64,000 bases of DNA from Afipia sp. OHSU_II-C1 (GCF_000497575.1 NZ_APJI01000023.1:62001-126000); one strand, 5' to 3'; shown: positions 19,313 to 28,091, counted from the stretch's first letter. The notes: a model not told the origin generated them from the letters alone. Made by a program: numbers and translations.

Positions 19313-19612
19313 GTGCAGGTTCTCGTCCGCGATAACAATGTCGACCAGGCTCTCAAGGCGCTGAAGAAGAAGATGCAGCGCGAGGGCATTTTCCGCGAGA
19401 TGAAGCTCCGCGGTCATTACGAAAAGCCCTCCGAGAAGAAGGCCCGCGAAAAGGCGGAAGCCGTTCGCCGCGCCCGCAAGCTCGCGCGCAAGAAGCTGCA
19501 GCGCGAAGGCCTGCTGCCGATGAAGCCGAAGCCCGTGTTCGGTGCCGGTCCGGGCGCAGACCGTGGTGCTGGCGGCCGTGGCGGCGCTGGTGCGCCGCGT
19601 GGACCGCGCTAA
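19313..19612 (+). CDS. rpsU: 30S ribosomal protein S21
   Basis: A 99-aa S21 with the conserved [20 protein letters not shown] start and the basic helix [15 protein letters not shown]. The Gly/Ala/Arg-rich tail beyond residue 72 is longer than in enterobacterial S21 (71 aa) but common in rhizobia. The start is GTG at 19313 with AGAGGA eight bases upstream. A strong intrinsic terminator follows at 19641-19668, so it appears to be monocistronic. Confidence 0.95.
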   Translation: MQVLVRDNNVDQALKALKKKMQREGIFREMKLRGHYEKPSEKKAREKAEAVRRARKLARKKLQREGLLPMKPKPVFGAGPGADRGAGGRGGAGAPRGPR

Positions 19613-19640
19613 GCGCTTCAATCGAATTTTGAATATCAAA

Positions 19641-19668
19641 ACGCGGGCCTCACGGCCCGCGTTTTTGT
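19641..19668 (+). terminator. Rho-independent terminator of rpsU
   Basis: A perfect 9-bp stem ACGCGGGCC / GGCCCGCGT with loop TCAC is followed by TTTTGTTT. This is a textbook intrinsic terminator 29 bases after the rpsU stop. Confidence 0.9.
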
Positions 19669-19686
19669 TTGAACGGTGCCTCTTCA

Positions 19687-19710
19687 CCTCTCCCCGTTCA
19701 CGGGGAGAGG
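19687..19710. repeat. Palindromic CCTCTCCCCG hairpin between convergent genes
   Basis: Arms CCTCTCCCCG and CGGGGAGAGG (10 bp, perfect) with loop TTCA sit 7 bases beyond the aldehyde dehydrogenase stop. Hairpins of this CTCTCCCC type are frequent between genes in this bacterial group, and it may terminate the minus-strand gene. Confidence 0.6.
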
Positions 19711-19716
19711 GAGATT

Positions 19717-21207
19717 TCAAACGTTCAGATTCATCCAGACCGCTTTCGGCTCGGTGAAATTCGCCAGCGCTTCGGTGCCGTGTTCGCGGCCAAAGCCCGA
19801 GTCGCCCGCACCGCCCCATGGCAACCGCACATCGGTATAGCCATAGGTGTTGATCCAGACCGTGCCGGCCTTTGCCTTTTTCGCGAAACGCTGCGTGCGT
19901 CCGATGTCACGGCTCCATACGCCTGCCGCGAGACTGAACGCCGTGCCGTTGGCGATGCGGATCGCATCGGCCTCGTCCTTGAACCTGATGACGCTGACCA
20001 CCGGGCCGAAGATTTCTTCCTGTGAGATCCGCATTTCGTGCTTCACATTCGCGAACACCGCCGGGCTGATGTAGTAGCCGCGATCTCCGACATGCTGGCC
20101 GCCGGTGACAAGCGTCGCGCCCTCCTTCTGGCCGATATCGACATACTCGAGAATCGACTTCATCTGCTTCTCGGAGATCACGGGCCCCAGCGCTGTGGTC
20201 TTGTCGGCGGTGTCGCCCATGCGCAGTGCTTCGGCACGGGCGGTGAGCCGCGCGACCACTTCTTCATAGACCTTCTCGTGCGCGAGGACGCGCGAGCCTG
20301 CCGAACACACCTGCCCGGCATTGAAGAAGATGCCTGCGGCTGCGGCCTTGGTCGCCGCATCGAGATCGGCGTCGTCATAGATCACGTTGGCCGACTTGCC
20401 GCCGAGTTCGAGCGACACCCGCTTGAAGTTGCCTGCCGCGCCTTTGAGAATTCCGCGGCCAACGCCGGGCGAACCGGTGAAAGTCACCTTATCCACGCCG
20501 GGATGATTGACCAGCGCGTCGCCGACCACACGGCCGGGACCAGGCACGATGTTGAGCACGCCCGGCGGCAGACCTGCCTCGAGCGCAAGCTCGCCAAGGC
20601 GCAGCGCCGACAGCGACGTCAGCTCGGCAGGCTTCATGACAATGGTGCAGCCGCAGGCCAGCGCTGGCGCCAGCTTCCACATGCCGATCATCAGCGGGAA
20701 ATTCCATGGCACGATCACCGCGACCACACCGACCGGCTCGCGCACGGTATAGGTCAACGCATCGCTGCGGGTCGGCACGGTGTCGCCGTGAATCTTGTCG
20801 GCCCAGCCCGCGTAATAGGTCAGCGTGTCGACGGCGGCGGGGAGATCCTGCCGCAGCACGGCGGCGATCGGCTTGCCCGCATCGCGGCTTTCCAGTTCGG
20901 CAATCTCTGCGCCGTGCTTCTTCAGAAGCTCCGCGAAACGAAACAGGATGTGGCCGCGTTCTGCGGGACGCATGGTGCCCCAAATCCCTTCAAAGGCGCG
21001 GCGCGCTGCATCGACCGCCCGGTCGACATCGGCCTCATTGCCCTCCGAGATGGTCGCGATCACCTGCCCGGTGGCGGGATTGAGCGTGTTGAAGGTCCGC
21101 CTCGAGACCGACTCGACGTGGCGACCGTCGATGAGGAGTTGCTTGCGGAGAACGACGGCATTGTCGTGCGCGGTCGTACCGTGGGAGTAATCATATGCAA
21201 TTGACAT
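19717..21207 (-). CDS. NAD(P)+-dependent aldehyde dehydrogenase
   Basis: A 496-aa class 1/2-type aldehyde dehydrogenase that oxidises an aldehyde to the acid. The oxyanion residue N169 lies in VPWNFP, the general base E267 in LELGGKS, and the nucleophile C301 in NAGQVCSAGS; GPVVSVIRF and the C-terminal GGAGDSGFGRE also match. The start at 21207 is preferred to 21210 because AGGAGA then lies at good spacing. Its first codons contain a copy of the 14-base element also found by the divergent regulator (21190-21203), so it is probably controlled by that regulator. The substrate cannot be read from sequence. Confidence 0.9.
   Translation of the reverse strand: MSIAYDYSHGTTAHDNAVVLRKQLLIDGRHVESVSRRTFNTLNPATGQVIATISEGNEADVDRAVDAARRAFEGIWGTMRPAERGHILFRFAELLKKHGAEIAELESRDAGKPIAAVLRQDLPAAVDTLTYYAGWADKIHGDTVPTRSDALTYTVREPVGVVAVIVPWNFPLMIGMWKLAPALACGCTIVMKPAELTSLSALRLGELALEAGLPPGVLNIVPGPGRVVGDALVNHPGVDKVTFTGSPGVGRGILKGAAGNFKRVSLELGGKSANVIYDDADLDAATKAAAAGIFFNAGQVCSAGSRVLAHEKVYEEVVARLTARAEALRMGDTADKTTALGPVISEKQMKSILEYVDIGQKEGATLVTGGQHVGDRGYYISPAVFANVKHEMRISQEEIFGPVVSVIRFKDEADAIRIANGTAFSLAAGVWSRDIGRTQRFAKKAKAGTVWINTYGYTDVRLPWGGAGDSGFGREHGTEALANFTEPKAVWMNLNV
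21190..21203. promoter_or_regulatory. Direct-repeat operator candidate, copy 1
   Basis: ATCATATGCAATTG lies in codons 2-6 of the aldehyde dehydrogenase gene. It matches 13 of 14 bases of the copy at 21288-21301 near the divergent regulator. Confidence 0.45.
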
Positions 21208-21264
21208 CATATTTCTCCTGTTCTTTTCTTGAGTTTGTTCATTAGAAATCCCACAGTAAATATG

Positions 21265-21301
21265 ATATGATGTGCCAATGGCTCACGATCATATGAAATT
21301 G
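21265..21301. promoter_or_regulatory. Operator candidate upstream of the HTH/solute-binding regulator
   Basis: An inverted repeat, ATATGAT (21265-21271) and ATCATAT (21288-21294) with a 16-base spacer, lies 20 bases before the regulator start. Its right half belongs to ATCATATGAAATTG (21288-21301), nearly identical to the element inside the start of the aldehyde dehydrogenase gene. The arrangement fits autoregulation plus control of the divergent gene. Confidence 0.5.
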
Positions 21302-21320
21302 GATTCATAAGGACGTCACG

Positions 21321-22427
21321 ATGCTGCAGATCGAGATCGAACCCGTCTGGCGGTTTCACAAGGAAGGCAGCCCGCAGACCGCCGTCGTGATGCTCGGCGT
21401 GCTCAACGACATCCGCACATCCGGCAAACTCACCAGTGCCGCAGACCACGCCGGGCTTTCGTATCGGCATGTCTGGAATCTGGTCGAGCAATGGTCGGAG
21501 TTCTTCGGCGTGCCGCTGGTCGAAACCCATCGCGGCAAAGGCACGACGCTGACCGCATTCGGCGAGAAACTGGTGTGGGCCGGACAACGCATGCAGGCGC
21601 GGCTCGGCCCTCAACTCGAAAACCTCGCTCAGGAACTCGCCACCGAGATCAAGCCCTTCCTGCATCAGCGCCCGTCAGTCATCCGCGTGCACGCAAGCCA
21701 TGGATTCGCGGTCTCAAAGCTGCGCGAGCTGCTCGACAAGGAACCCGGCATCGGCGTCGATCTGCGCTATGTGAGCAACCAGAACTCGCTGGTATCGCTG
21801 GCGCAGGGTGCCTGCGATCTGTCCGGCGTCCACATCCCGCGTGGCGAGCTGCGCGCACAAAGCGTCAAGGCCTGCCGGGAATGGCTCGATCCGCGCGAGG
21901 ATCGCGTCATCAGCTTCGTGACCCGCGAGATGGGCCTGATGGTGAAGTCCGGCAATCCGCTCAGGATCGGATCGCTGAGCGACCTCGTCGAAACCAGGGC
22001 GCGCTTCGTCAACCGCGACCACGATTCCGGCACACGCACGCTGTTCGACCAGTTGCTGAAACTGCACAAGATCGACGAGGCGAGGATCAATGGCGCGCAG
22101 CAGATGGAATTCACCCATGCCGCCGTGGCCGCCTATGTGGCGAGCGGCATGGCGGATGCGGCGTTCGGCGTCGAAGCCGCCGCCAGACAGTTCGGACTCG
22201 ATTTCGTCCGGCTGCTGACGGAGGACTATTTCTTCGTCTGCCGCCGCGCGTTTCTGGACACCGAACCGATGCAGCGCGTGCTCGACATCATGAAGGGCGA
22301 TGCGTTCCGCGATGCGGTCACGCAACTTCCCGGCTATCTCGCAGCGAGCCCCGGAGCGGTCAGCACGGTGAAGGAGTTTCTGGATATCGTCGACGCCACC
22401 AGCCGGCCCATTAAGATTAAGCCTTAA
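21321..22427 (+). CDS. Transcriptional regulator: LysR/ModE-like HTH plus periplasmic-binding-type domain
   Basis: A 368-aa regulator. Residues about 15-85 form a winged helix of LysR/ModE type (LTSAADHAGLSYRHVWNLVEQW, then GKGTTLTAFGEKL). Residues about 115-340 form a solute-binding-like domain related to molybdate/tungstate-type receptors (PF12727 pattern), with VRFVN-like ARFVNRDHDSGTRTLFDQLL and YVASGMADAAFGVEAAAR. The ligand may be a small anion or acid. It is divergent from the aldehyde dehydrogenase and flanked by matching operator candidates, so that gene is its likely target. FdsR-like regulators of formate dehydrogenase are a possible comparison, but no such enzyme is nearby. Confidence 0.82.
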   Translation: MLQIEIEPVWRFHKEGSPQTAVVMLGVLNDIRTSGKLTSAADHAGLSYRHVWNLVEQWSEFFGVPLVETHRGKGTTLTAFGEKLVWAGQRMQARLGPQLENLAQELATEIKPFLHQRPSVIRVHASHGFAVSKLRELLDKEPGIGVDLRYVSNQNSLVSLAQGACDLSGVHIPRGELRAQSVKACREWLDPREDRVISFVTREMGLMVKSGNPLRIGSLSDLVETRARFVNRDHDSGTRTLFDQLLKLHKIDEARINGAQQMEFTHAAVAAYVASGMADAAFGVEAAARQFGLDFVRLLTEDYFFVCRRAFLDTEPMQRVLDIMKGDAFRDAVTQLPGYLAASPGAVSTVKEFLDIVDATSRPIKIKP

Positions 22428-22514
22428 CCAATTATTAAGTCTGAGTTTGCGGGCCCGAAAAGCCGGACCTAGCGTGCCATGAGTGCTGCTCGCAACTTGG
22501 AACTGGTGCGTGCC

Positions 22515-22961
22515 ATGACGTATCGAATTTACGGAGCGCTTATCGCCTCTCTTGGCGCAGTCGCGCTTGTCCTTGCCCCGAACGAGACATTTGCCGATCC
22601 GGCAATCGCATATGCTGGAAGCTCCGGTTCGGCGCGGCCGGCTTTCCGTCCGTCAGCGGGCCGGCCGCTGCATCGTCACCGGGGACACCACGCAGGGACT
22701 TTCTGGCCGGGCACGGCAGGCCTGTTCTACGAACCATCATATGCCGAACCGGGCGTGGTGGATGCCGTGCCGCCATCATCGGGCGACGTCCGTTACACGT
22801 ACACCTATGACGTTCCCTGGGATTGGTCACACCGGTTTCCGCCGGCGGTCGCGCCGTCCGACAGACCTTATGTGCAGGAATGCACCAGGCAGACCGTCAA
22901 GGTCCCGCGGCGCGAAGGCGCGGAAGAAACCGTCAGCGTGAATATCACGCGGTGCTATTAA
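22515..22961 (+). CDS. Secreted hypothetical protein
   Basis: A protein of about 148 aa with a signal peptide (MTYRIYGALIASLGAVALVL, likely cleavage after TFA near residue 28). The mature part is His/Pro/Arg-rich (RPLHRHRGHHAGTFW), then has a YTYTYDVPWDWSHRFP stretch, and ends with a two-cysteine segment (ECTRQTVKVPRREG ... ITRCY). I recognise the C-terminal pattern from rhizobial hypothetical proteins but know no function. The start at 22515 gives a normal signal peptide; an in-frame ATG exists at 22479. Confidence 0.65.
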   Translation: MTYRIYGALIASLGAVALVLAPNETFADPAIAYAGSSGSARPAFRPSAGRPLHRHRGHHAGTFWPGTAGLFYEPSYAEPGVVDAVPPSSGDVRYTYTYDVPWDWSHRFPPAVAPSDRPYVQECTRQTVKVPRREGAEETVSVNITRCY

Positions 22962-23034
22962 GCGGCTCAGGACAACACGCCCACTTGAATGAGAGATGCA
23001 GCAGTTCTCTCATCCGAGCGTCGAAGCGACACGT

Positions 23035-23913
23035 CTAGTTCGATTCCGGCACCACGGCGTGAAACACCGACTTCGCGGCCGAGACAACATCTTCCGTCAC
23101 AGACGAGATCCGGCCCTGTTTCGCGCGCAAATCCAGCGGCCGCGAAGGAATATCCGCGGGCGGCGTCAGCCGCAAACCATCGTCAGCCCGGATGTCGGAT
23201 GATCCGGAAATGGGCTCAGGGAAGGGTTTCGGTGGCGTGACTGCCGCTTCGCTCGGTCCCGGCGCAACAGTCACCGCGGGCGGCAGCGGCTGCATCGCCG
23301 GCTGCTGCGGGGCGGCTGCCGGCGCATAAACAACGCTGTTGACCCTGGCGCGCTCCGCTTTCGGCTGTTCCTCGGCACGCGCGGCTTCCGGCGCACGCGG
23401 CTGTTCGGAGGTCTTGGCATTGCGCAGCCGTTCGATCGCGGCCCGCGCCAGATCGTTGGCGTCGCGCCTGTCGTCGGAGGCGGCATTGGCTTCGGCGGGC
23501 AGCGGCACAACGGGCGCGGACTTCGTAACCGGCTTTGCCTGCTTCTCGGCAGCGGCCTTCTCGCTGGCGGTTTTCTCGGCGGCAAGTTTTTCGGCGGCCC
23601 GCTTCGCGTTCTCGGCCCGATCAGCCGCCGACCGCTCGGCCGCAGCCTTTTCGAGGGCAAGCTTTTCCGCCTTGAGCCTGGCGGCCTCGGCCTTCGCGCT
23701 CTCTTTTGAGACCCTGTCGCCGGAGTCGTCTGCTTTCAGCGTTTGCGGGGCGGCATCCTTCGAGGTCCCGGCGGGGGCCGAGATCGCAGCTTTCGGCTTG
23801 TCCGTTTCCGACTTGGCGTTGATGTAGTGGGTGACGATATACGCACCGACCACCGTCGCCACGATCGACGGAATGACTTCTAAAAAGTACTTGGTGAACA
23901 GCTTCTTGATCAT
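23035..23913 (-). CDS. Membrane-anchored, Ala/Lys/Glu-rich coiled-coil protein
   Basis: A 292-aa protein with one N-terminal membrane segment (IPSIVATVVGAYIVTHYI, residues about 14-31). A long charged helix with AEKxAAEK-type repeats (about 70-125) resembles the TolA stalk, followed by a Pro/Ala-rich linker and a short C-terminal helix. It is low in complexity, so similarity to TolA or cell-envelope scaffold proteins may be compositional. I recognise no catalytic domain. It is preceded by the copper cluster on the same strand but separated from it by 136 bases with hairpins. Confidence 0.6.
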   Translation of the reverse strand: MIKKLFTKYFLEVIPSIVATVVGAYIVTHYINAKSETDKPKAAISAPAGTSKDAAPQTLKADDSGDRVSKESAKAEAARLKAEKLALEKAAAERSAADRAENAKRAAEKLAAEKTASEKAAAEKQAKPVTKSAPVVPLPAEANAASDDRRDANDLARAAIERLRNAKTSEQPRAPEAARAEEQPKAERARVNSVVYAPAAAPQQPAMQPLPPAVTVAPGPSEAAVTPPKPFPEPISGSSDIRADDGLRLTPPADIPSRPLDLRAKQGRISSVTEDVVSAAKSVFHAVVPESN

Positions 23914-24030
23914 CGCAACTCCCCGCGCGGAGATGGATGAGGGAACTTTTGGGCCGATTGAGGGATCAACTGCGACGGATCGGTGGCAAAGGCCGGGAAA
24001 ACGCCGGGTGACGGCTTTGTCAGGCCGTAC

Positions 24031-24048
24031 CCGGCGCTCCCGCGCCGG
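24031..24048 (-). terminator. Hairpin after the CusF-like gene
   Basis: Perfect 7-bp arms CCGGCGC and GCGCCGG with a 4-base loop begin immediately after the stop of the CusF-like gene on the minus strand. No U-run follows, so this is a weak terminator candidate at the end of the copper operon. Confidence 0.35.
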
Positions 24049-24049
24049 G

Positions 24050-24352
24050 CTATTTCGTCTTCTCGATTCCGGTCAGGGTCATCTGCCCGTTGATCTTGTC
24101 GACGTCGAACCTGACCTTGTCGCCGACCTTCACCCGCCTCAGCATCTCCGAGGTCTGGGCCCGGAAAACCATGGTCATTCCCTCCATATCCATTTTCTGG
24201 ATAGGACCATGTTTGATGGTCATTTTCCCGGCCGCCTCGTCGATCTTGGTGACCGTTCCGTTGACCGGAAGTGCCTGAGCATAGGCCTGCGTCACAAGGA
24301 CAAGGGCCGACAGCGCCATGGAGAAAGACGTCGCAAGAATGAGCTTCCGCAT
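24050..24352 (-). CDS. CusF-like periplasmic copper-binding protein
   Basis: A 100-aa secreted protein with a signal peptide of about 25 residues (cleavage after AYA) and the small beta-barrel CusF fold. The metal site aligns as H48, M56, M59 and M61, with the same +8, +11, +13 spacing as E. coli CusF H36, W44, M47 and M49. The tryptophan that caps Cu(I) in E. coli is replaced here by methionine, giving a methionine-richer site. It is the last gene of the copper cluster, 26 bases after the cupredoxin gene. It likely scavenges Cu(I) in the periplasm. Confidence 0.85.
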   Translation of the reverse strand: MRKLILATSFSMALSALVLVTQAYAQALPVNGTVTKIDEAAGKMTIKHGPIQKMDMEGMTMVFRAQTSEMLRRVKVGDKVRFDVDKINGQMTLTGIEKTK

Positions 24353-24378
24353 ATTTTTTCCTCTGGTTTTCGGTTCGA

Positions 24379-24852
24379 TTATTTCACGACGACGGTGCCG
24401 ATCATGCCGGCCTCACGATGCCCGGCTATCAGACACGCAAACTCGAACGTCCCGGTCTTGGTGAATTTCCAGAGGATCTCTCCGGATTTCTTCGGCGCGA
24501 GCTGAACCCCGTTCGGCTCGCCATGCTCCATGCCGGGATTTTTCCGCATCGCCTCGGCATGCTTGAGATTTGCCTCCGTGGTATCGAGCAGAAATTCGTG
24601 GTCCTCATAGCCGTCATTGCGAAGCACGAAGCGGACCTGCTCGCCGCGCTTCACCTGGAGTTGCTTGGGGCGATAGTACCGGTCCCCCATCTCTACGACG
24701 ATCTCGCGCGAGGGCTTCTTCGGATCTCCGGGTTCGCCGGCGGCGTAAGATGCATGGTTGTCGTGCGCCAGTACGCGTACGCCCATTGCCGGCAACAGCA
24801 CGGCAAGCGCAGCTGCGATCCTGATCGTTCTGGAAATTTGTAAAGCGTGCAT
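24379..24852 (-). CDS. Cupredoxin (plastocyanin-like) periplasmic copper protein
   Basis: A 157-aa protein with a signal peptide (residues about 1-30) and one cupredoxin domain. The type 1 copper ligands are readable: H85 in DHEF, C140 in FACLIAGH, H145 and M150. EIVVEMGDRYYRPKQLQVKRG is the typical opening strand pair. A Met/His-rich insert (HAEAMRKNPGMEHGE) between strands may hold extra copper. It starts 2 bases after the multicopper oxidase stop, so the two are co-translated and may form an electron-transfer or copper-transfer pair. Confidence 0.88.
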   Translation of the reverse strand: MHALQISRTIRIAAALAVLLPAMGVRVLAHDNHASYAAGEPGDPKKPSREIVVEMGDRYYRPKQLQVKRGEQVRFVLRNDGYEDHEFLLDTTEANLKHAEAMRKNPGMEHGEPNGVQLAPKKSGEILWKFTKTGTFEFACLIAGHREAGMIGTVVVK

Positions 24853-24854
24853 CT

Positions 24855-26252
24855 TCAGTGTCCCTTGTGGTTCATGGAAGGAGTCTTGGAAGGTTTGACA
24901 ACGTTCCTCTCGATTGCGGGTTTTTGCTTGGGCCGCGGGACCGCGTACTTCGATGGCGGCGGGGCGGCCGCGCTCGCAACCTCGTAGGCGACCGTGCCCT
25001 GCGGGTGCCTGAACCAGCCCGGATCCTTGTAGTCGCCGGATGCGAGACCTTCGCGCACCTTGACCACCGAGAACATGCCGCCCATCTCGACCGCACCGAA
25101 CTGCGCGAAGCCGGTCATCATCGGCAGCGTGTTGTCCGGCAGCGGCATCTCCATCTCGCCCATGTCGGCCATGCCGGCGTTGCCCATCGGCATGTAATCC
25201 GGCACCAGCTTGCGCACCGACTTGACGAGATCGCTCTTTTTCGTACCGACGAAATTGCGAAGGTCATGCCCCATCGCATTCATGGTGTGATGCGATTTGT
25301 GGCAGTGAATCGCCCAGTCACCCGGATTGTCCGCGACGAAATCGAACGCCCGCATCTGGCCGACCGCGCAATCGATAGTGACTTCAGGCCATGCAGCCGT
25401 CTCCGGCACCCAGCCGCCATCGGTGCACGACACCTTGAAGTCATAGCCGTGCATGTGGATCGGGTGGTTCGTCATGGTGAGATTGCCGAACCGGACGCGC
25501 ACCTTATCGCCCTTCGCCGCGACAAGATGATCGATGCCGGGAAAGACACGGCTGTTCCAGGTCCACATGTTGAAGTCGGTCATCTCCGACACCTTCGGCA
25601 GATAGGTGCCGGGATCGATGTCGTAAGCCGACATCAGAAACACGAAGTCCCGGTCCACACGGCGGAACGCCGGGTCCTTCGGATGCACCACGAAGAAGCC
25701 CATCATGCCCATGGCCATCTGGATCATCTCGTCCGCATGCGGGTGGTACATAAACGTGCCGCTTTTCGTCAGCACGAATTCGTAGACGAAGGTCTTGCCG
25801 ACGCCGATCGGCGGCTGCGTCAGGCCCGTCACGCCGTCCATGCCATTCGGCAGCAAAATGCCGTGCCAGTGCACTGTCGTGTGTTCCGGCAGCTTATTGG
25901 TGACGAAGATCCGCACCTTGTCGCCTTCGACCGCCTCGATTGTGGGGCCGGGCGACTGGCCATTGTAACCCCACAGATGCGCCACCATGCCTAGAGCGAG
26001 TTCGCGGACCACCGGCTCGGCGACGAGATGGAATTCCTTCCAGTCACCGTTCATGCGCCACGGCAGCGTCCAGCCGTTCAGTGTAACGACAGGCTGATAG
26101 TCCGGACCGCTCGTGGGAACGAGCGGCGGCTGCATCGTGTTTGCGGTCGACATTGGTGCTTCGGGAATACCGGCGGCCTGAACACGGCCGCTGACGGCGC
26201 TGGCGCCAGCAAGGATCGCAGCCGATCCGAGAATTGCTCTTCGTGAGATCAT
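24855..26252 (-). CDS. Multicopper oxidase, CopA/CueO-like, Tat-exported
   Basis: A 465-aa enzyme. The N-terminus MISRRAILGSAAILAG is a twin-arginine signal, so it is exported folded. All four copper motifs are present: HWHG (128-131), HPHAD (170-174), HPIHMHG (263-269) and HCHKSHH (316-322), with the type 1 site C317-H322-M327. A methionine-rich segment after residue 355 resembles the Cu(I)-oxidase inserts of copper-resistance enzymes. The likely role is oxidation of toxic Cu(I) in the periplasm. The start at 26252 has AAGGAGCG eight bases upstream. Confidence 0.92.
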   Translation of the reverse strand: MISRRAILGSAAILAGASAVSGRVQAAGIPEAPMSTANTMQPPLVPTSGPDYQPVVTLNGWTLPWRMNGDWKEFHLVAEPVVRELALGMVAHLWGYNGQSPGPTIEAVEGDKVRIFVTNKLPEHTTVHWHGILLPNGMDGVTGLTQPPIGVGKTFVYEFVLTKSGTFMYHPHADEMIQMAMGMMGFFVVHPKDPAFRRVDRDFVFLMSAYDIDPGTYLPKVSEMTDFNMWTWNSRVFPGIDHLVAAKGDKVRVRFGNLTMTNHPIHMHGYDFKVSCTDGGWVPETAAWPEVTIDCAVGQMRAFDFVADNPGDWAIHCHKSHHTMNAMGHDLRNFVGTKKSDLVKSVRKLVPDYMPMGNAGMADMGEMEMPLPDNTLPMMTGFAQFGAVEMGGMFSVVKVREGLASGDYKDPGWFRHPQGTVAYEVASAAAPPPSKYAVPRPKQKPAIERNVVKPSKTPSMNHKGH

Positions 26253-26265
26253 TGTTCGCGCTCCT

Positions 26266-27732
26266 TTAATGCTGCGCTGGTTCGGCGGACGCGCCGGGTG
26301 CCGACGCCGTGTCGACGCGCGCCGAGACGCCTCCGCCCATGACAGCGGTGTTGAGATTGGTGGTGGCCAGCCAGAAGTCCCGCTTCGCTTCGATTGTCGC
26401 CGTCGTGGCAGCGATACGCTGGCGCGCTTCCGCCAGCAGCGAAAACACATCGATCAGCATTCCGTTGTAACGAAGCAGGGTTTCGTCGGAGATGATCTTG
26501 CGCAGCGGCAAGACCTCCTTCTGGTAGTGCATGGTGATGTCGTAAGCTGACCTGTAGCTGCGATACGCATCGCGCGCTTCGGAGCGGACATTGACCGATC
26601 GCTCCATCAGGCGGTTGACCGCATGCATGTAGGTCGCCTCGGCTTCCCTGACGCGAACCTCGCCGAAATCGAAGATCGGAATCTGCAGCTCGACATCAAA
26701 GCCGCGCTCGCGGTTCTTTTCTCCGGTTGCTTTCTCGCGCGTGGTCTTTCCGGCCAGCCCGGCATCGAGCACATTGATGAAACGGGTCGCCCGCGTCAGG
26801 CCATAAGACTTGGCGAGTGCATCCAGTTCGATCCGTCCGATCTGCAGATCGACATGACGGCGAACCGCCTCGATTTCGATTCCTGGCAATGATTGCGGAC
26901 GCAACGGAAGCGGCGGCAACGCCGCAGCCGTCTTGAACGCCAGATCGCCGCCCCACAGCCCCATGGCGCGGATCAGCGCTTCGCGTTCGCTAGCCGCGCG
27001 CTGACGCGTGGCGGCGAGCTGCGCGGTGAGATCGGCGTAGAACACCTGCTCGCGCGCCTGATCGAGCTTGTTCATGCCGCCAGTTTCGCCGAGACGCGTG
27101 GCGAACTTCGCCGCGGTCTCCGCGCCGGACTGCGCCTGCGCGAGGAATTCGGCGAGTTCACGCGCGGCGACCGCCCGATAATAAGCCCGTCGCGTGTCAG
27201 CCGCGATCCGCAGCGTCTCGCTCAGGGCAATGATCTGCGCCTGCCGGAAGCGCGCGGCCGCGATCTCGGAGCGAACCGGCAATGTCGCAAGCGCAAGCAC
27301 GTTGGCGACGATCTTGCGCTCGACTTCAACTTCCACCGAGCCCGCGATCCGCGACAGCGAGATGGCGGGATTCGGCGGCAGACTCGCTTCTACGGCCCGC
27401 GCTTCGGAGATGGCGAGTTCGTTGTAGGCCGCCTGCAATCCGCGATTGTTGAGCAGCGCGATCTGCACGGCAGCATCCGCCGACAGCGGTTTCGCAAGCA
27501 ATTGCTTGGTCACATTGCGCGCGGATTCCGATTCTTCGGGCGTGCGTTGCGCAGAAGCCTCCTTGCCGAGATCCTTCGAGACCGTCGCCGTGACAACACT
27601 CATGCCGCCATCGGGCGAAAACGACGCGCAGCCTGACAACAGCAGCGCCGTGCCTGCCATCAACCATCGGCTGATGCCGCTCAGAGCGTGGCGACCATTC
27701 GAAACGGAAGTTAAGACATCCAGATTGATCAT
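26266..27732 (-). CDS. TolC-family outer-membrane lipoprotein (CusC-like)
   Basis: A 488-aa outer-membrane factor. The lipobox LLSGC puts the lipidated cysteine at residue 35. The rest has TolC-type helical repeats, for example AAVQIALLNNRGLQAAYNEL and EARAVEASLPPNPAISLS, and the second repeat around PIFDFGEVRVREAEATY. It should form a trimeric exit duct. No RND pump or membrane-fusion gene lies in the cluster, so its inner-membrane partner must be encoded elsewhere, unless it acts with periplasmic copper proteins alone. It is 13 bases upstream of the multicopper oxidase. Confidence 0.87.
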   Translation of the reverse strand: MINLDVLTSVSNGRHALSGISRWLMAGTALLLSGCASFSPDGGMSVVTATVSKDLGKEASAQRTPEESESARNVTKQLLAKPLSADAAVQIALLNNRGLQAAYNELAISEARAVEASLPPNPAISLSRIAGSVEVEVERKIVANVLALATLPVRSEIAAARFRQAQIIALSETLRIAADTRRAYYRAVAARELAEFLAQAQSGAETAAKFATRLGETGGMNKLDQAREQVFYADLTAQLAATRQRAASEREALIRAMGLWGGDLAFKTAAALPPLPLRPQSLPGIEIEAVRRHVDLQIGRIELDALAKSYGLTRATRFINVLDAGLAGKTTREKATGEKNRERGFDVELQIPIFDFGEVRVREAEATYMHAVNRLMERSVNVRSEARDAYRSYRSAYDITMHYQKEVLPLRKIISDETLLRYNGMLIDVFSLLAEARQRIAATTATIEAKRDFWLATTNLNTAVMGGGVSARVDTASAPGASAEPAQH

Positions 27733-27739
27733 GGTGCAC

Positions 27740-28030
27740 CTACCCGCCGGACTTCGGCGCAGGTGCGACCTGCTCGTTCTGCTTTTTCCAGGCAGACGGG
27801 GCCACCGGCCGCTGGCTCGTGTAGCGCCCGATGGTGGAGCTGTAGCCTGTGCGCGGCGTCCGCGCACCGGGGTCAGACGGGTCCGGCCCCACCGAGACCG
27901 GAGGCCGCGCGGCGCACCCCGCAACCAGCAGCAGGGCACCCAGCAGGAACGGGGCATTGAATCGTCGTGGCACGAGCGCCATCGCCACCGAACCAACGGC
28001 AGCGAGCCTTGCCAGATTTTGCGCGGGCAT
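27740..28030 (-). CDS. Small lipoprotein of the copper cluster
   Basis: A 96-aa protein with lipobox LVAGC (Cys39) and a short Pro/Ser/Gly-rich mature part ending in KKQNEQVAPAPKSGG. The start at 28030 has GAGGATAAG upstream. An in-frame ATG at 27982 would give a more standard 22-residue lipoprotein signal. It ends 7 bases before the TolC-like gene, so it belongs to the copper operon. I recognise no domain. Confidence 0.6.
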   Translation of the reverse strand: MPAQNLARLAAVGSVAMALVPRRFNAPFLLGALLLVAGCAARPPVSVGPDPSDPGARTPRTGYSSTIGRYTSQRPVAPSAWKKQNEQVAPAPKSGG

Positions 28031-28091
28031 CTTATCCTCGAATGTCAAACGGCTTCGAAGGCGCGCGGCTGGTCAGCCGCTACACCGGCGA

